From the NCBI GenBank assembly GCA_017509985.1, contig JAFWOE010000048.1, positions 62,001-126,000 of the forward strand: 64,000 nt of DNA. The letters run 5' to 3'. Positions 54,723 through 64,000 of the stretch are shown piece after piece. Under the pieces are notes generated by a model. That model saw only the letters and a program-made list of their open reading frames with translations. It was not told where the DNA came from and did no database searches. The first letter of the stretch is position 1; each line of letters begins with the position of its first letter. This DNA comes from Lachnospiraceae bacterium. GTDB taxonomy: Bacteria > Bacillota > Clostridia > Lachnospirales > Lachnospiraceae. A program made the translations under genes and the position numbers.

Positions 54723-55984
54723 GTATACTTTTCATTGACTGTGCCATGGGCGCTGCGGGAGATATGCTTACCGCAGCCTTGCTTGAACTGCTGCCGGATC
54801 CGGATTCATTTCTGGAGAAGATCAACCGGATGGGGCTTAAAGGAATCCGTTATAAAGCGATGCCTTCCGAAAAAAACGGTATCCTCGGAACACACGTCCG
54901 GGTCCTTGTTAACGGAAAAAGTGAAGAGGAACTGATGCATTCACATGCCGGAGATTCCAACCCGGCGCATGATCATCATAACCATGAACATTTCCATGCG
55001 GACTCTGTGCATTCGGATGCTCATCATGAACATACTCACGATCATCCGCACCGGAGCCTGTATGATTTGGAATCCATTATATCCGCTCTGTCAATAGAAG
55101 AGATTGTTAAACAAGATATATTATCCGTATACAGGCTTATTGCTGAAGCAGAAAGCCACGTTCACAGTGTGCCGGTAACCGAGATCCATTTTCATGAGGT
55201 CGGCAATCTGGATGCTGTCGCGGATGTCGCGGCTGTCTGCATGCTGATCCGTGAGATCGCTCCGGACAGGATCGTTTGTTCACCGATCCATGTCGGCAGC
55301 GGTATGGTCCGCTGCGCACACGGAGTTCTGCCGGTACCGGCGCCTGCAACAGCTTATATCCTGAGGGACATTCCGATCTATTCGGGAAGCATTAAAGGAG
55401 AACTCTGTACACCGACCGGAGCGGCGCTTCTTAAGTATTTTGCCGATGAGTTTTCGGCCATGCCGCTTATGAAAGTCCAAAAGATCGGTTACGGTATGGG
55501 GACCAAGGATTTTGATACCGCCAACTGTGTCCGTGCTTTATTGGGGGAAGATGCTTCCGCTGCCGGTGACTGTGTCTGTCAGCTTTCATGCAATATCGAT
55601 GATATGACCGGCGAAGAGATCGGATTTGCTGTCGGCAGACTGATCGATCTGGGCGCCCGCGACGTTTTTACGGAATCGGTCATGATGAAAAAAAACCGTC
55701 CCGGAATCCTTCTCAATGTAATCTGCGGCATGGATGAACGGGAAAAGTTCGTTAAGGCGATCTTTGCGAATACATCGACGATCGGCATACGGGAATCACG
55801 ATTTGACCGCTACGTACTGAAAAGAAGGGAAGAAACCATCCGGACTCAATTCGGGGAAGTCCGCAAAAAGGTCTCCGAAGGATACGGTGCACTCAAAGAG
55901 AAATACGAATACGAGGACCTTGCCGGAATTGCCGAAAAAGAGGGGCTGTCCATATCGGAAGTCCGTGAAAAGATAAGACAGTAA
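54719..55984 (+). CDS. larC: Nickel-pincer cofactor nickel insertase, single-ORF form
   Basis: CTP-dependent enzyme inserting nickel into the pincer nucleotide. 421 residues: FIDCAMGAAGDMLTAAL start, a His-rich stretch (about 74-110, many HH and HxH pairs) likely binding nickel, EIHFHEVGNLDAVADV, and LCTPTGAALLKYF. In lactobacilli larC is split and joined by a frameshift; here the reading frame is continuous. ATG 54719 overlaps larB by ATGA with GGAG upstream. larE and larA are not in the window. Confidence 0.95.
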   Translation: MSILFIDCAMGAAGDMLTAALLELLPDPDSFLEKINRMGLKGIRYKAMPSEKNGILGTHVRVLVNGKSEEELMHSHAGDSNPAHDHHNHEHFHADSVHSDAHHEHTHDHPHRSLYDLESIISALSIEEIVKQDILSVYRLIAEAESHVHSVPVTEIHFHEVGNLDAVADVAAVCMLIREIAPDRIVCSPIHVGSGMVRCAHGVLPVPAPATAYILRDIPIYSGSIKGELCTPTGAALLKYFADEFSAMPLMKVQKIGYGMGTKDFDTANCVRALLGEDASAAGDCVCQLSCNIDDMTGEEIGFAVGRLIDLGARDVFTESVMMKKNRPGILLNVICGMDEREKFVKAIFANTSTIGIRESRFDRYVLKRREETIRTQFGEVRKKVSEGYGALKEKYEYEDLAGIAEKEGLSISEVREKIRQ

Positions 55985-55986
55985 AT

Positions 55987-57378
55987 ATGGAATCAAAGAA
56001 ACAGCTTGAGTATATCGATAAATGCAGTCGCATCGTCAGGGACAGGGCCGGCTTTCTGGGCAGGCCTCTGACTTTTTATGTTGAGACCTTCGGCTGTCAG
56101 ATGAATGAAAGGGATTCGGAAAAACTTCGCGGAATACTCGAAAAGGCTGGGTTTGAAAAGAATGATTCGGAAGAATCGGATCTTGTCCTTTACAACACCT
56201 GCACCGTCCGTGAAAACGCCAATACCCGGGTTTACGGGAGGCTCGGCAAGCTGAAAGACCTGAAAAAGCGCAATCCGGAGATGATCATCGGCCTGTGCGG
56301 CTGTATGATGCAGGAAGCCCATGTAGTAGAGAAGATCACCATGTCCTATCGCTTTGTCGACATGATCTTCGGCACGCACAATGTCTATATGCTGGCCGAA
56401 CTGCTGTATAATGTCCTGACCGAAAGGAAGATGACGGTCGATATCCGCCGGGAAGCCACCGAGATCGTGGAAGATCTGCCGATGGACCGCACCTATTCCT
56501 TCAAATCCGGTGTAAACATCATGTTCGGCTGTGACAACTTCTGCAGTTACTGCATTGTGCCCTATGTCCGCGGACGGGAACGCAGCAGAAAGCCGGAAGA
56601 GATCCTGAAGGAGATCCGTTCACTGGCCGGGGACGGCGTAAAAGAGGTCATGCTTCTCGGGCAGAATGTAAATTCCTACGGAAAGAAAGAAGAAGGCGGA
56701 GTCACCTTTGCGCAGCTGCTGCGGGAAGTATGCAGGGTGGAAGGGATCGAAAGGATACGGTTTATGACTTCTCATCCGAAAGATCTTTCCGACGAACTGA
56801 TCCGGGCGATCGCGGAAGAGCCGAAAGTCTGCAATCATCTTCATTTGCCGCTCCAGTCCGGCAGCAGCAGGATCTTAAAAGCGATGAACCGTCGGTATGA
56901 CAAGGAAAAATATCTGGAGCTGGTCTCGAAGATAAAAAGCGCCTGTCCGGATCTGTCGCTGACTACAGATATCATCGTCGGCTTTCCGGGCGAGACGGAA
57001 GAAGATTTTCAGGAAACGCTCGACGTTGTCAGAAAATGCGGGTTTGACAGTGCATTTACCTTTATATATTCCAGAAGATCCGGAACTCCGGCAGCTGAAA
57101 TGGAACAGCTGGATGAAAGCGTTGTTAAAGAACGCTTTGACCGCCTCCTGGCGCTGGTCCAGTCTACCGCTTCCGAACGCTGCGGCAGGTTTGCCGGAAG
57201 GATCCAGAATGTTCTGGTGGAATCGGTCAACCGGCAGGACGGGTCGCTGGTTACCGGGAGGACGGAGAATAACCTGGTCGTGCATTTCCCGGGCGGCGAA
57301 GAGCTGATCGGTCAGATCGTTCCGGTCCGCATGGAGGAATGCAAAGGCTTTTACTATTATGGAATTAAGGCAGAATAA
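55987..57378 (+). CDS. miaB: tRNA-2-methylthio-N6-dimethylallyladenosine synthase
   Basis: Radical-SAM methylthiotransferase acting at tRNA position 37. 463 residues: an N-terminal UPF0004 domain with three cluster cysteines (FGCQMNERDSEKL, YNTCTVRENA, LCGCMMQEAH), the radical-SAM CDNFCSYCIVPYVRGRE motif, and a C-terminal TRAM domain. It starts 2 bases after larC. miaA, which makes its substrate, is in the same operon. Confidence 0.97.
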   Translation: MESKKQLEYIDKCSRIVRDRAGFLGRPLTFYVETFGCQMNERDSEKLRGILEKAGFEKNDSEESDLVLYNTCTVRENANTRVYGRLGKLKDLKKRNPEMIIGLCGCMMQEAHVVEKITMSYRFVDMIFGTHNVYMLAELLYNVLTERKMTVDIRREATEIVEDLPMDRTYSFKSGVNIMFGCDNFCSYCIVPYVRGRERSRKPEEILKEIRSLAGDGVKEVMLLGQNVNSYGKKEEGGVTFAQLLREVCRVEGIERIRFMTSHPKDLSDELIRAIAEEPKVCNHLHLPLQSGSSRILKAMNRRYDKEKYLELVSKIKSACPDLSLTTDIIVGFPGETEEDFQETLDVVRKCGFDSAFTFIYSRRSGTPAAEMEQLDESVVKERFDRLLALVQSTASERCGRFAGRIQNVLVESVNRQDGSLVTGRTENNLVVHFPGGEELIGQIVPVRMEECKGFYYYGIKAE

Positions 57379-57400
57379 TATAACCTGAACGGAGAAATCA

Positions 57401-60010
57401 ATGGCACTTTCACCGATGATGCAGCATTATTTACAGGTCAAGGAGGAATACAAAGACTGCTTTGTATTCTACAGGCTCGGAGATTTTTATGAGATGTTTT
57501 TTGATGACGCTAAACTGGCGTCCAAAGAACTGGAGCTTACTCTGACCGGCAGGGACTGCGGCCTGGAAGAAAGGGCTCCCATGTGCGGGGTTCCATTTCA
57601 TGCTGCAGACGTTTATATCAGCAGGCTGGTGGAAAAAGGCTATAAAGTCGCGATCTGCGAGCAGGTGGAAGATCCCAAAGAAGCCAAAGGGATGGTCAAA
57701 AGAGAGGTCATAAAGGTCGTTACCGCAGGTACGGTGACCGATACGGCCGGCCTCGTTGAGAACAGGAACAATTATCTGATGTCCGTATATCGTGATTCCG
57801 CATCATACGGTGCTGCGATAACAGATATTTCCACCGGAAGATGTATGGTCACGGAGATCCCGGACCGCGAGAAAATGGTAGATGAGATCACCAAGTTCAT
57901 GCCAAGCGAGATCATATGCAATTCTTCTTCACTGATTGATCTGGATCTAACGGGAGAAGCCGGAAGCATCACCGTGACGGAACTGCCCGATCGTTATTTT
58001 GAAGATCAGGCGGATACGGAAGCCCTTTGTGCCCAGTTTAAATGTGCTTCACCGGGAGCGCTTGGTCTGGAAGGGCTTAAGGCGGCGGTTACCGCCTGCG
58101 GTGCACTGTTCATTTATCTGCACGAGACACAGAAATCTTATATTGAACAGATCAGGCATCTTACGGTTTACAGCATCGAAGATTATATGATCATCGACAG
58201 CTACACGCGCCGTAATCTGGAGCTGACCGAAACCATAAGGGAAAAGATCCGAAAAGGATCCCTGCTCTGGGTCCTGGATAAAACAAAAACGGCAATGGGC
58301 GCACGTATGCTCCGGGCCATGATGGAGCAGCCGCTGAAGGATCCGAATGCCATCAATAAAAGGCTGGACGCCGTGGACGAGCTGACAAAAGCGCCGATGC
58401 TGCGTGATGAAATGAGAGAATACCTGAATGCTGTGTACGATCTGGAGCGCCTTCTCACACGCATTGCAAACCGGACAGCCAACCCGAGGGATCTTACTGC
58501 TTTCCGCAGTTCTCTCGAAGTACTGCCGTTTATACGGCAGATCGCCGGCGAGTTTCAATGCGGGCTCCTTCGTGAACTGGCTGACGCCTGCGATCCCTGT
58601 GAAGATATATGCGCCCGGATCAAGGCTTCGATCGATGAGGATCCGGCGCTGACCCTGCATGAAGGCGGGATCATCCGGCCCGGTTACAACGAGACGGTAG
58701 ACCGGCTCAGAGAAGCGCGCACGAACGGAAAGAACTGGTTAATGGAACTCGAAGAGCACGAAAAGGAGAGGACCGGCATCAGTAAACTCCGGATACGCTA
58801 CAACCGGGTGTTCGGCTATTACATCGAAGTCACGAATTCCTTTAAGGACAGGGTTCCGGAAGATTATATACGCCGGCAGACACTTGCCAACGCCGAGCGT
58901 TATACGATGCCGAGGCTGAAAGAGATCGAGAACGATATCCTCGGCGCGGAAGAAAAGCTCAACACACTGGAATACAATATCTACTGTGAGATCCGGGACA
59001 GTATTACGGAACATATCAACCGTATCCAGAAAACAGCCGATTCGATCGCTTCACTGGATGCACTTTGTTCCCTGTCCTATGTTGCGATGAAAAACCGGTA
59101 TGTCCGGCCGGAGATCACCTCAGACGGCAAAATTGAAATTACAGACGGAAGGCATCCCGTCGTCGAACTTCTTACCGGCGGCGATCTCTTTATTCCGAAT
59201 GACGCCTCTCTGAACGACAGGGACCTGATCAACGTTATTACGGGTCCGAATATGGCCGGAAAATCCACTTATATGCGCCAGTGTGCCCTGATCGTTCTGA
59301 TGGCGCAGATGGGGGCGTTCGTACCGGCAAAGTCCGCAAGGATCTCCGTAACAGACCGGATATTTACCCGGGTCGGCGCTTCGGATGATCTTTCGACCGG
59401 ACAAAGCACTTTTATGGTTGAAATGACGGAAGTGGCGAACATTCTAAGAAACGCGACTTCCGACAGCCTTCTGATCCTGGACGAGATCGGACGCGGGACC
59501 AGTACCTTTGACGGACTTTCCATTGCCTGGTCCGTGATCGAATATATTGCGGAGCATATTAAAGCGAAAACACTTTTCGCAACGCATTATCATGAACTGA
59601 CCGAACTGGAAGGGAAGATCACAGGCGTGCGGAATTACTGCATTGCTGTGAAAGAACAGGGCGATGATATCATCTTTCTGCGTAAGATCATCCGCGGTGG
59701 AGCCGATAAGAGCTACGGTATCCAGGTAGCGAGGCTTGCAGGAGTTCCCAAAGCGGTTCTGGAACGCGCAGCCGAACTGAGCGAACAGCTTCTGAACGCT
59801 GACATTACCGAGACAGTAAAGGAAATCGCCTCGAATTCAGCGGAAACGGTCCGTGAAGAATCCTATACTCAGTTTTCTCTGTTCGGGAACGATACGGACA
59901 AACAGATCGCAGATGAGATCCGGACTGCTGAACTGGCACAGATGACGCCCATCGATGCCCTGAACCTTTTGTATAAACTTCAGAATGATCTGAAAGGACG
60001 AAATGAGTAA
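57401..60010 (+). CDS. mutS: DNA mismatch repair protein MutS
   Basis: Mismatch recognition ATPase. 869 residues: the mismatch-binding GDFYEMFFDDAK in domain I, connector and lever/clamp domains, then the ABC-type ATPase with Walker A GPNMAGKS (615-622), LDEIGRGTSTFDG and FATHYHELTEL. The C-terminal NLLYKLQNDLK tail is present. ATG 57401 follows CGGAG. It overlaps the start of mutL by 8 bases. Confidence 0.98.
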   Translation: MALSPMMQHYLQVKEEYKDCFVFYRLGDFYEMFFDDAKLASKELELTLTGRDCGLEERAPMCGVPFHAADVYISRLVEKGYKVAICEQVEDPKEAKGMVKREVIKVVTAGTVTDTAGLVENRNNYLMSVYRDSASYGAAITDISTGRCMVTEIPDREKMVDEITKFMPSEIICNSSSLIDLDLTGEAGSITVTELPDRYFEDQADTEALCAQFKCASPGALGLEGLKAAVTACGALFIYLHETQKSYIEQIRHLTVYSIEDYMIIDSYTRRNLELTETIREKIRKGSLLWVLDKTKTAMGARMLRAMMEQPLKDPNAINKRLDAVDELTKAPMLRDEMREYLNAVYDLERLLTRIANRTANPRDLTAFRSSLEVLPFIRQIAGEFQCGLLRELADACDPCEDICARIKASIDEDPALTLHEGGIIRPGYNETVDRLREARTNGKNWLMELEEHEKERTGISKLRIRYNRVFGYYIEVTNSFKDRVPEDYIRRQTLANAERYTMPRLKEIENDILGAEEKLNTLEYNIYCEIRDSITEHINRIQKTADSIASLDALCSLSYVAMKNRYVRPEITSDGKIEITDGRHPVVELLTGGDLFIPNDASLNDRDLINVITGPNMAGKSTYMRQCALIVLMAQMGAFVPAKSARISVTDRIFTRVGASDDLSTGQSTFMVEMTEVANILRNATSDSLLILDEIGRGTSTFDGLSIAWSVIEYIAEHIKAKTLFATHYHELTELEGKITGVRNYCIAVKEQGDDIIFLRKIIRGGADKSYGIQVARLAGVPKAVLERAAELSEQLLNADITETVKEIASNSAETVREESYTQFSLFGNDTDKQIADEIRTAELAQMTPIDALNLLYKLQNDLKGRNE

Positions 60011-61865
60011 GATACATTTACTGGATGAACAGACGATTGACTCTATAGCCGCCGGCGAGGTAGTCGAACGGCCTGCGTCGGTCGTAAAGGAGCTTGTTGA
60101 GAATTCGATCGACTCGGGTGCCGATTCCGTAACCGTTGAGATCCGAAAAGGCGGAAAAGCCCTGATCCGGGTTACAGACAACGGATGCGGTATCGAACCG
60201 GACGAAGCTGAACTTGCTTTTATGCGCCATGCGACCAGCAAACTGCGAGAAATCTCGGACCTGACAAAAATTGATTCACTTGGCTTCCGGGGAGAGGCAC
60301 TTTCCAGTATTGCAGCAGTTTCCAGGATCGAACTGATCACGCGAACCAAAGAAAACCTGACTGGTTTGCGCTTCCGAATGGAAGGCGGTCAGGAATCCGG
60401 ACTTTCCGAGATCGGAGCTCCTTACGGTACAACGATCCTAGTACGGGATCTTTTCTATAATACGCCAGTCCGCGCCGGCTTCCTCAAGTCGGATTTGGCA
60501 GAGAAGAACGCCATAACTTCTTTTATGGAACAGCTTGCTCTATCGCATCCGGGTATTTCCTTTAATTATACGGCAGACGGACGGCAGGTGCTTTTCACCT
60601 CCGGTTCCGGAGATCTGCTGGAATGCGCATACCGCATCTTCGGAAGAGATATAACCCGGCTGCTGATCCCTGCCGACTGTGAAACAGACTTGCTGAAAGT
60701 TCGGGGATATCTCGGCCTTCCGGCTCTTTCCAGAGGAACAAGGAATTTTGAAAACTATTATATTAACGGCAGATATGTAAAAGATAAGATCATTGCTTCT
60801 GCAATTGAGGAAGCCTATAAAGGACATCTTATGCAGCAGCGTTTTCCGTTTACGCTGCTTGACATTGAGATCGACCGTCAAAAAGTGGATGTTAATGTTC
60901 ATCCTTCCAAAATGGAAGTCCGCTTTTCGGAACAGAGCAGGGTATATGAAGACCTGAGGGATGTTCTCGCCGGGGTACTTCTTAAGAGCGAAGAGATTCC
61001 GGAACTGGAATTGTCATCTGTTTCCCATAAAACAGATACCGTCTCACGTACGGCAGAAGCATCGCCTGAGGCTGCGGGGGAGGTCCTGCAGGGGGCAAAC
61101 GCTGAAAAAGATTACCCGTCATTATCCATGACGGACTCTGTACAAAAGCCTGAAGAAATCAAAATGCCCCGTGCTCCCCAGCCGTTTGAAACAAAACGGT
61201 TTGAAAGAGAAAACATCCGGAAGCAATCCGATCTTATGCCGGAGCTTGTGCGTGAAAAACAGCTGTCGATTTTTGATGATAAAGAAAACGGTATCGAACC
61301 GGTCTTTACCGTTATCGGCCAGGCTTTCGGGACTTATATTTTAATTGAGTATAAAAATACCCTGTATATTATCGATCAGCATGCTGCGCATGAAAAAGTA
61401 ATGTATGAGAAGTATATGAAGGATCTGAGCTCGAAGCAGGTCAGCACGCAGTTCCTGATGCCGGCAAAGCTGATCACCCTGACCGCTGCCGAAAACGATC
61501 TGTTTGCCGGGAATTTAACTCTGTTTGAAGAACTCGGGTTCGTGATCGAACATTTTGAAGGGCGGGAATGGAAAATCTCCGGAGTTCCTGCAAATCTGTA
61601 TATTGCCGACAGTGAGGCGTTTTTTACCGATCTTCTGGACAGCCTTTCCGAAGCAGGGTCGTCCGCAATGCTTCCCGACAGGATCGCGGCTAAGGCCTGT
61701 AAAGCCGCTGTGAAAGGCAACAGCAGCCTTTCCGGAGAAGAGATCAGGGCATTGATCCGCGACCTTTTAAAACTGGATGATCCCTATCACTGTCCGCACG
61801 GCAGACCGACGATGATCTCCATGACGCATTACGAGCTGGATAAAAAATTCAAGAGGATAGTATGA
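60003..61865 (+). CDS. mutL: DNA mismatch repair endonuclease MutL
   Basis: 620 residues: a GHKL ATPase (VVKELVENSIDSGAD, DNGCGI, GFRGEALSSIAAVS), the transducer domain, a variable acidic/proline linker (about 330-430), and a C-terminal domain with the endonuclease motif DQHAAHEKVMYE at 458-469, which matches DQHA-x2-E-x4-E. It is therefore the nicking type used by organisms without MutH. It overlaps mutS upstream and miaA downstream (ATGATG). Confidence 0.97.
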   Translation: MSKIHLLDEQTIDSIAAGEVVERPASVVKELVENSIDSGADSVTVEIRKGGKALIRVTDNGCGIEPDEAELAFMRHATSKLREISDLTKIDSLGFRGEALSSIAAVSRIELITRTKENLTGLRFRMEGGQESGLSEIGAPYGTTILVRDLFYNTPVRAGFLKSDLAEKNAITSFMEQLALSHPGISFNYTADGRQVLFTSGSGDLLECAYRIFGRDITRLLIPADCETDLLKVRGYLGLPALSRGTRNFENYYINGRYVKDKIIASAIEEAYKGHLMQQRFPFTLLDIEIDRQKVDVNVHPSKMEVRFSEQSRVYEDLRDVLAGVLLKSEEIPELELSSVSHKTDTVSRTAEASPEAAGEVLQGANAEKDYPSLSMTDSVQKPEEIKMPRAPQPFETKRFERENIRKQSDLMPELVREKQLSIFDDKENGIEPVFTVIGQAFGTYILIEYKNTLYIIDQHAAHEKVMYEKYMKDLSSKQVSTQFLMPAKLITLTAAENDLFAGNLTLFEELGFVIEHFEGREWKISGVPANLYIADSEAFFTDLLDSLSEAGSSAMLPDRIAAKACKAAVKGNSSLSGEEIRALIRDLLKLDDPYHCPHGRPTMISMTHYELDKKFKRIV

Positions 61866-62809
61866 TGAAGAAACCACTGGTCATTATTGCAGGACCGACG
61901 GCAACCGGAAAAAGTGCTGTTGCCGTACAGCTGGCCAAACGGATCAACGGAGCGGTGATCTCTGCAGATTCCATGCAGATCTATAAAGGCCTGGATATCG
62001 GTTCGGCCAAGATTACTGATGAAGAACGAGAAGGTATCGATCATTATCTGATCAGCGAACTGGATCCGAAAGATGATTTTTCCGTTGCAGTATTCAAAGA
62101 GATGGCTCTTGCTGCCATGGATACTGTTTACGACAGCGGAAAAATACCGATCATCGCCGGAGGCACCGGCTTTTATATTCAGGCGGTCCTTTATGATATC
62201 GATTTCAGGGAGACCGCGGAAAACAGCGCAAAACGAACGGAGTACCGTGAATTTGCGGAGCAGTACGGTGCAGAAGCGCTTCATGACCGATTAAAGGAAA
62301 TCGATCCGGAAGCTGCTGATCAGATCCATTGCAATAACGTGAAGCGTGTGATCCGGGCTTTGGAATATCACGATGAGACAGGAGAGCAGATCTCGGAACA
62401 CAACAAAACAGAAGGTGCAAAGGAATCGCCTTATAATTTTAAATACTTTGTGCTCAGTGACGACCGGGCAGCTCTTTATAAAAGGATCAACAGCCGCGTT
62501 GATGCAATGATGCAGAACGGTCTGAAAGATGAAGTAACGGCTCTTTTCGAGTCCGGACTTGCGGAAAGCGATATTTCAATGAAGGGTATCGGCTATCGTG
62601 AATTCTTTCCGTTCTTCCGGGGAGAGATTACGGAAAAGGAACTGGTTTCGGACATTAAGAAAGATACAAGGCATTTTGCCAAAAGACAGCTCACCTGGTT
62701 CCGTCGGGAAAAAGATGCCCGCTGGGTCGATATCTCGTTATTCAGGAGAGATCCGGAACTTATCGCGGCATATATGGAAGATATCATGAAAAAGGATGGA
62801 GTGTTATGA
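61862..62809 (+). CDS. miaA: tRNA dimethylallyltransferase
   Basis: Adds a dimethylallyl group to A37 of tRNAs reading UNN codons. 315 residues: P-loop IAGPTATGKSAVAVQLAKR, SADSMQIYKGLDIGSAK, GGTGFYIQAVLYD and HFAKRQLTWFRRE. Two adjacent ATGs (61862, 61865) are possible. Its TGA overlaps the ATG of the next gene. Confidence 0.97.
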   Translation: MMKKPLVIIAGPTATGKSAVAVQLAKRINGAVISADSMQIYKGLDIGSAKITDEEREGIDHYLISELDPKDDFSVAVFKEMALAAMDTVYDSGKIPIIAGGTGFYIQAVLYDIDFRETAENSAKRTEYREFAEQYGAEALHDRLKEIDPEAADQIHCNNVKRVIRALEYHDETGEQISEHNKTEGAKESPYNFKYFVLSDDRAALYKRINSRVDAMMQNGLKDEVTALFESGLAESDISMKGIGYREFFPFFRGEITEKELVSDIKKDTRHFAKRQLTWFRREKDARWVDISLFRRDPELIAAYMEDIMKKDGVL

Positions 62810-64000
62810 CAGCTCTGAAAGAGCAGTACAGAAAACTGGGAATATCCGAAGCGGTATTTGATCACTGCATGAAAGTTCGGACAGACTTAAAGGAGATCTT
62901 TGAAGAGTCAGAGGAGACCGCAGAATATAATCAGCTGAAGGTCCTGGATGCCATGAGACGGTGCAGGGTCAGCGAGGCCTGCCTGTTTCCGTCCAGCGGG
63001 TACGGCTACAACGATATCGGCAGGGATACGCTGGAACGTGTTTACGCCGAAGTGTTCGGTGCGGAAGATGCATTGGTCCGTCCTCTGTTTGCCTGCGGAA
63101 CACATGCGATCGCAGTAGCCCTTATGGGCAATCTGAGGCCTGGGGATGAGCTGTATTCACCCGCCGGGAAACCATATGACACGCTGGAGGAAGTTATCGG
63201 CATCCGTCCGTCGGCCGGTTCTTTTGCGGAATACGGCATAAAATATCGCCAGACCGACCTGCTGCCTGACGGAAGTTTTGATTACGAAGAGATCCGCCGC
63301 GCAGTAAATGAAAAAACCAAAGTAGTTATGATCCAGCGATCCAAAGGGTATCAGGTCCGTCCTTCCTTCTCCGTACAGCAGATCGGAGAACTGATCGCTT
63401 TTATAAAAAATCTTAAGCCGGATGTGATCGCCTTTGTCGATAATTGTTACGGCGAATTTGTTGAAACGATCGAGCCGACGCAGTCCGGGGCAGACCTGAT
63501 CGCCGGATCCCTGATCAAGAATCCCGGCGGCGGACTGGCTCCGACCGGCGGCTATATTGCCGGAAAAAAAGAATATGTGGAAGCGGCTGCCTGCAGGCTG
63601 ACCACACCGGGGCTCGGGCGGGAGGTCGGAGCAACGCTCGGGGTAAATAAAAGCTTTTTCCAGGGCCTGTTTATGGCACCGTCCGTAACCTGTGCCGCTG
63701 TAAAAGGAGCCATATTTGCGGCCGCACTCTATGAAAGACTCGGGTTTGAAGTCCTGCCGAAATACAGTGAACCCCGTCACGATATTATTCAGGCTGTCGC
63801 TTTTCACAACAGGGACGCGATGATCGCATTCTGTCAGGGGATTCAGGAAGCCGCTCCGGTGGATTCGTTTGTTGAATGCGAACCCTGGGCCATGCCCGGC
63901 TACGATTCGGATGTCATTATGGCAGCGGGTGCTTTTGTATCCGGTTCATCGATCGAATTAAGTGCGGACGGTCCGGTTAAGCCGCCGTACGCAGTCTATT
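62806..64000 (+). CDS. PLP-dependent methionine gamma-lyase / aluminium-resistance family protein, 3' partial
   Basis: Open to the window end (about 398 codons seen). Fold-type I PLP enzyme: FPSSGYGYNDIGRDTLERVYAEVFGAE near residue 65, VRPLFACGTHAIAVAL, the aspartate region VIAFVDNCYGEF, and the Schiff-base lysine around residue 238 in SLIKNPGGGLAP. This combination marks the family often annotated as methionine gamma-lyase or aluminium resistance, whose physiological substrate is unclear. ATG 62806 overlaps the miaA stop. It commonly lies behind miaA in clostridial genomes. Confidence 0.9.
   Translation, partial: MTALKEQYRKLGISEAVFDHCMKVRTDLKEIFEESEETAEYNQLKVLDAMRRCRVSEACLFPSSGYGYNDIGRDTLERVYAEVFGAEDALVRPLFACGTHAIAVALMGNLRPGDELYSPAGKPYDTLEEVIGIRPSAGSFAEYGIKYRQTDLLPDGSFDYEEIRRAVNEKTKVVMIQRSKGYQVRPSFSVQQIGELIAFIKNLKPDVIAFVDNCYGEFVETIEPTQSGADLIAGSLIKNPGGGLAPTGGYIAGKKEYVEAAACRLTTPGLGREVGATLGVNKSFFQGLFMAPSVTCAAVKGAIFAAALYERLGFEVLPKYSEPRHDIIQAVAFHNRDAMIAFCQGIQEAAPVDSFVECEPWAMPGYDSDVIMAAGAFVSGSSIELSADGPVKPPYAVY

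Noticed and set aside
54719..55984. Programmed frameshift in larC
   Set aside because: The gene is one uninterrupted frame with all family blocks in order.
1..64000. CRISPR arrays, insertion sequences, prophage or long repeats
   Set aside because: No repeat-spacer pattern, transposase, integrase or phage structural gene was seen on either strand.

Overview
The window is a gene-dense bacterial chromosome segment with housekeeping content, low-GC Firmicute-style promoters (TTGACA/TATAAT, 17 bp spacers) and AGGAGG ribosome sites. Gene content (RNase Y, GdpP-L9-DnaB, class B sortase, LTA-synthase-type enzyme, ABC-F protein, DUF1846, small alarmone synthetase, PEP carboxykinase, MiaB-MutS-MutL-MiaA) points to an anaerobic Clostridia member, most likely Lachnospirales-like. 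That placement is inference; there is no rRNA in the window. I see no prophage, insertion sequence, CRISPR array or defence island. Almost all genes lie on the + strand. The exceptions are a tRNA-Gly, a ferredoxin, a short flavoprotein, mscL and pckA.

Layout: 1-1375 mtnA (5' cut) overlapped by a free-standing Hsp70-type substrate-binding domain. 1385-4029 the L10-leader-controlled rplJ-rplL unit, a GreA-type factor and a rhomboid-fold protein without the catalytic serine motif. 4063-9705 M20 peptidase, yajC and the serine set serC-serA-DUF1015. 9783-18002 a tightly packed row: LTA-synthase-like enzyme, ABC-F protein, sugar nucleotidyltransferase, DUF2298 multipass protein and rarA. 18064-23009 EIIC-like membrane protein, DUF1846 protein and an unusual RecB-nuclease/XPD-DinG helicase fusion. 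23006-33201 rny, tRNA-Gly, foldase-like lipoprotein, lgt, RNA methyltransferase, rdgB, thrS, sortase B, sirtuin and an SSB paralogue. 33216-38031 gdpP-rplI-dnaB and an AEC transporter. 38119-42368 a small ferredoxin, a large exported protein of unknown function and asnS. 42369-43448 a non-coding stretch with tandem DnaA-box pairs and a minimal FAD-domain protein. 43449-50995 malQ, tyrS, alaS, a RelQ-like synthetase and clpX. 51114-53739 mscL (with a zinc-ribbon tail), an unexplained small transcription unit carrying micro-ORFs, and pckA. 53881-64000 one long operon larB-larC-miaB-mutS-mutL-miaA and a PLP enzyme cut by the window end.

The most unusual items are the roughly 290 nt stand-alone transcription unit at 51686-52010 (good promoter, structured leader, chained micro-ORFs ending in an 8-residue peptide, then a terminator, with no downstream gene), the two phased pairs of DnaA boxes at 42630-42720, the Hsp70 substrate-binding domain without an ATPase, the ABC-F protein whose second Walker A is destroyed, and the thioredoxin-reductase-like protein reduced to its FAD domain.
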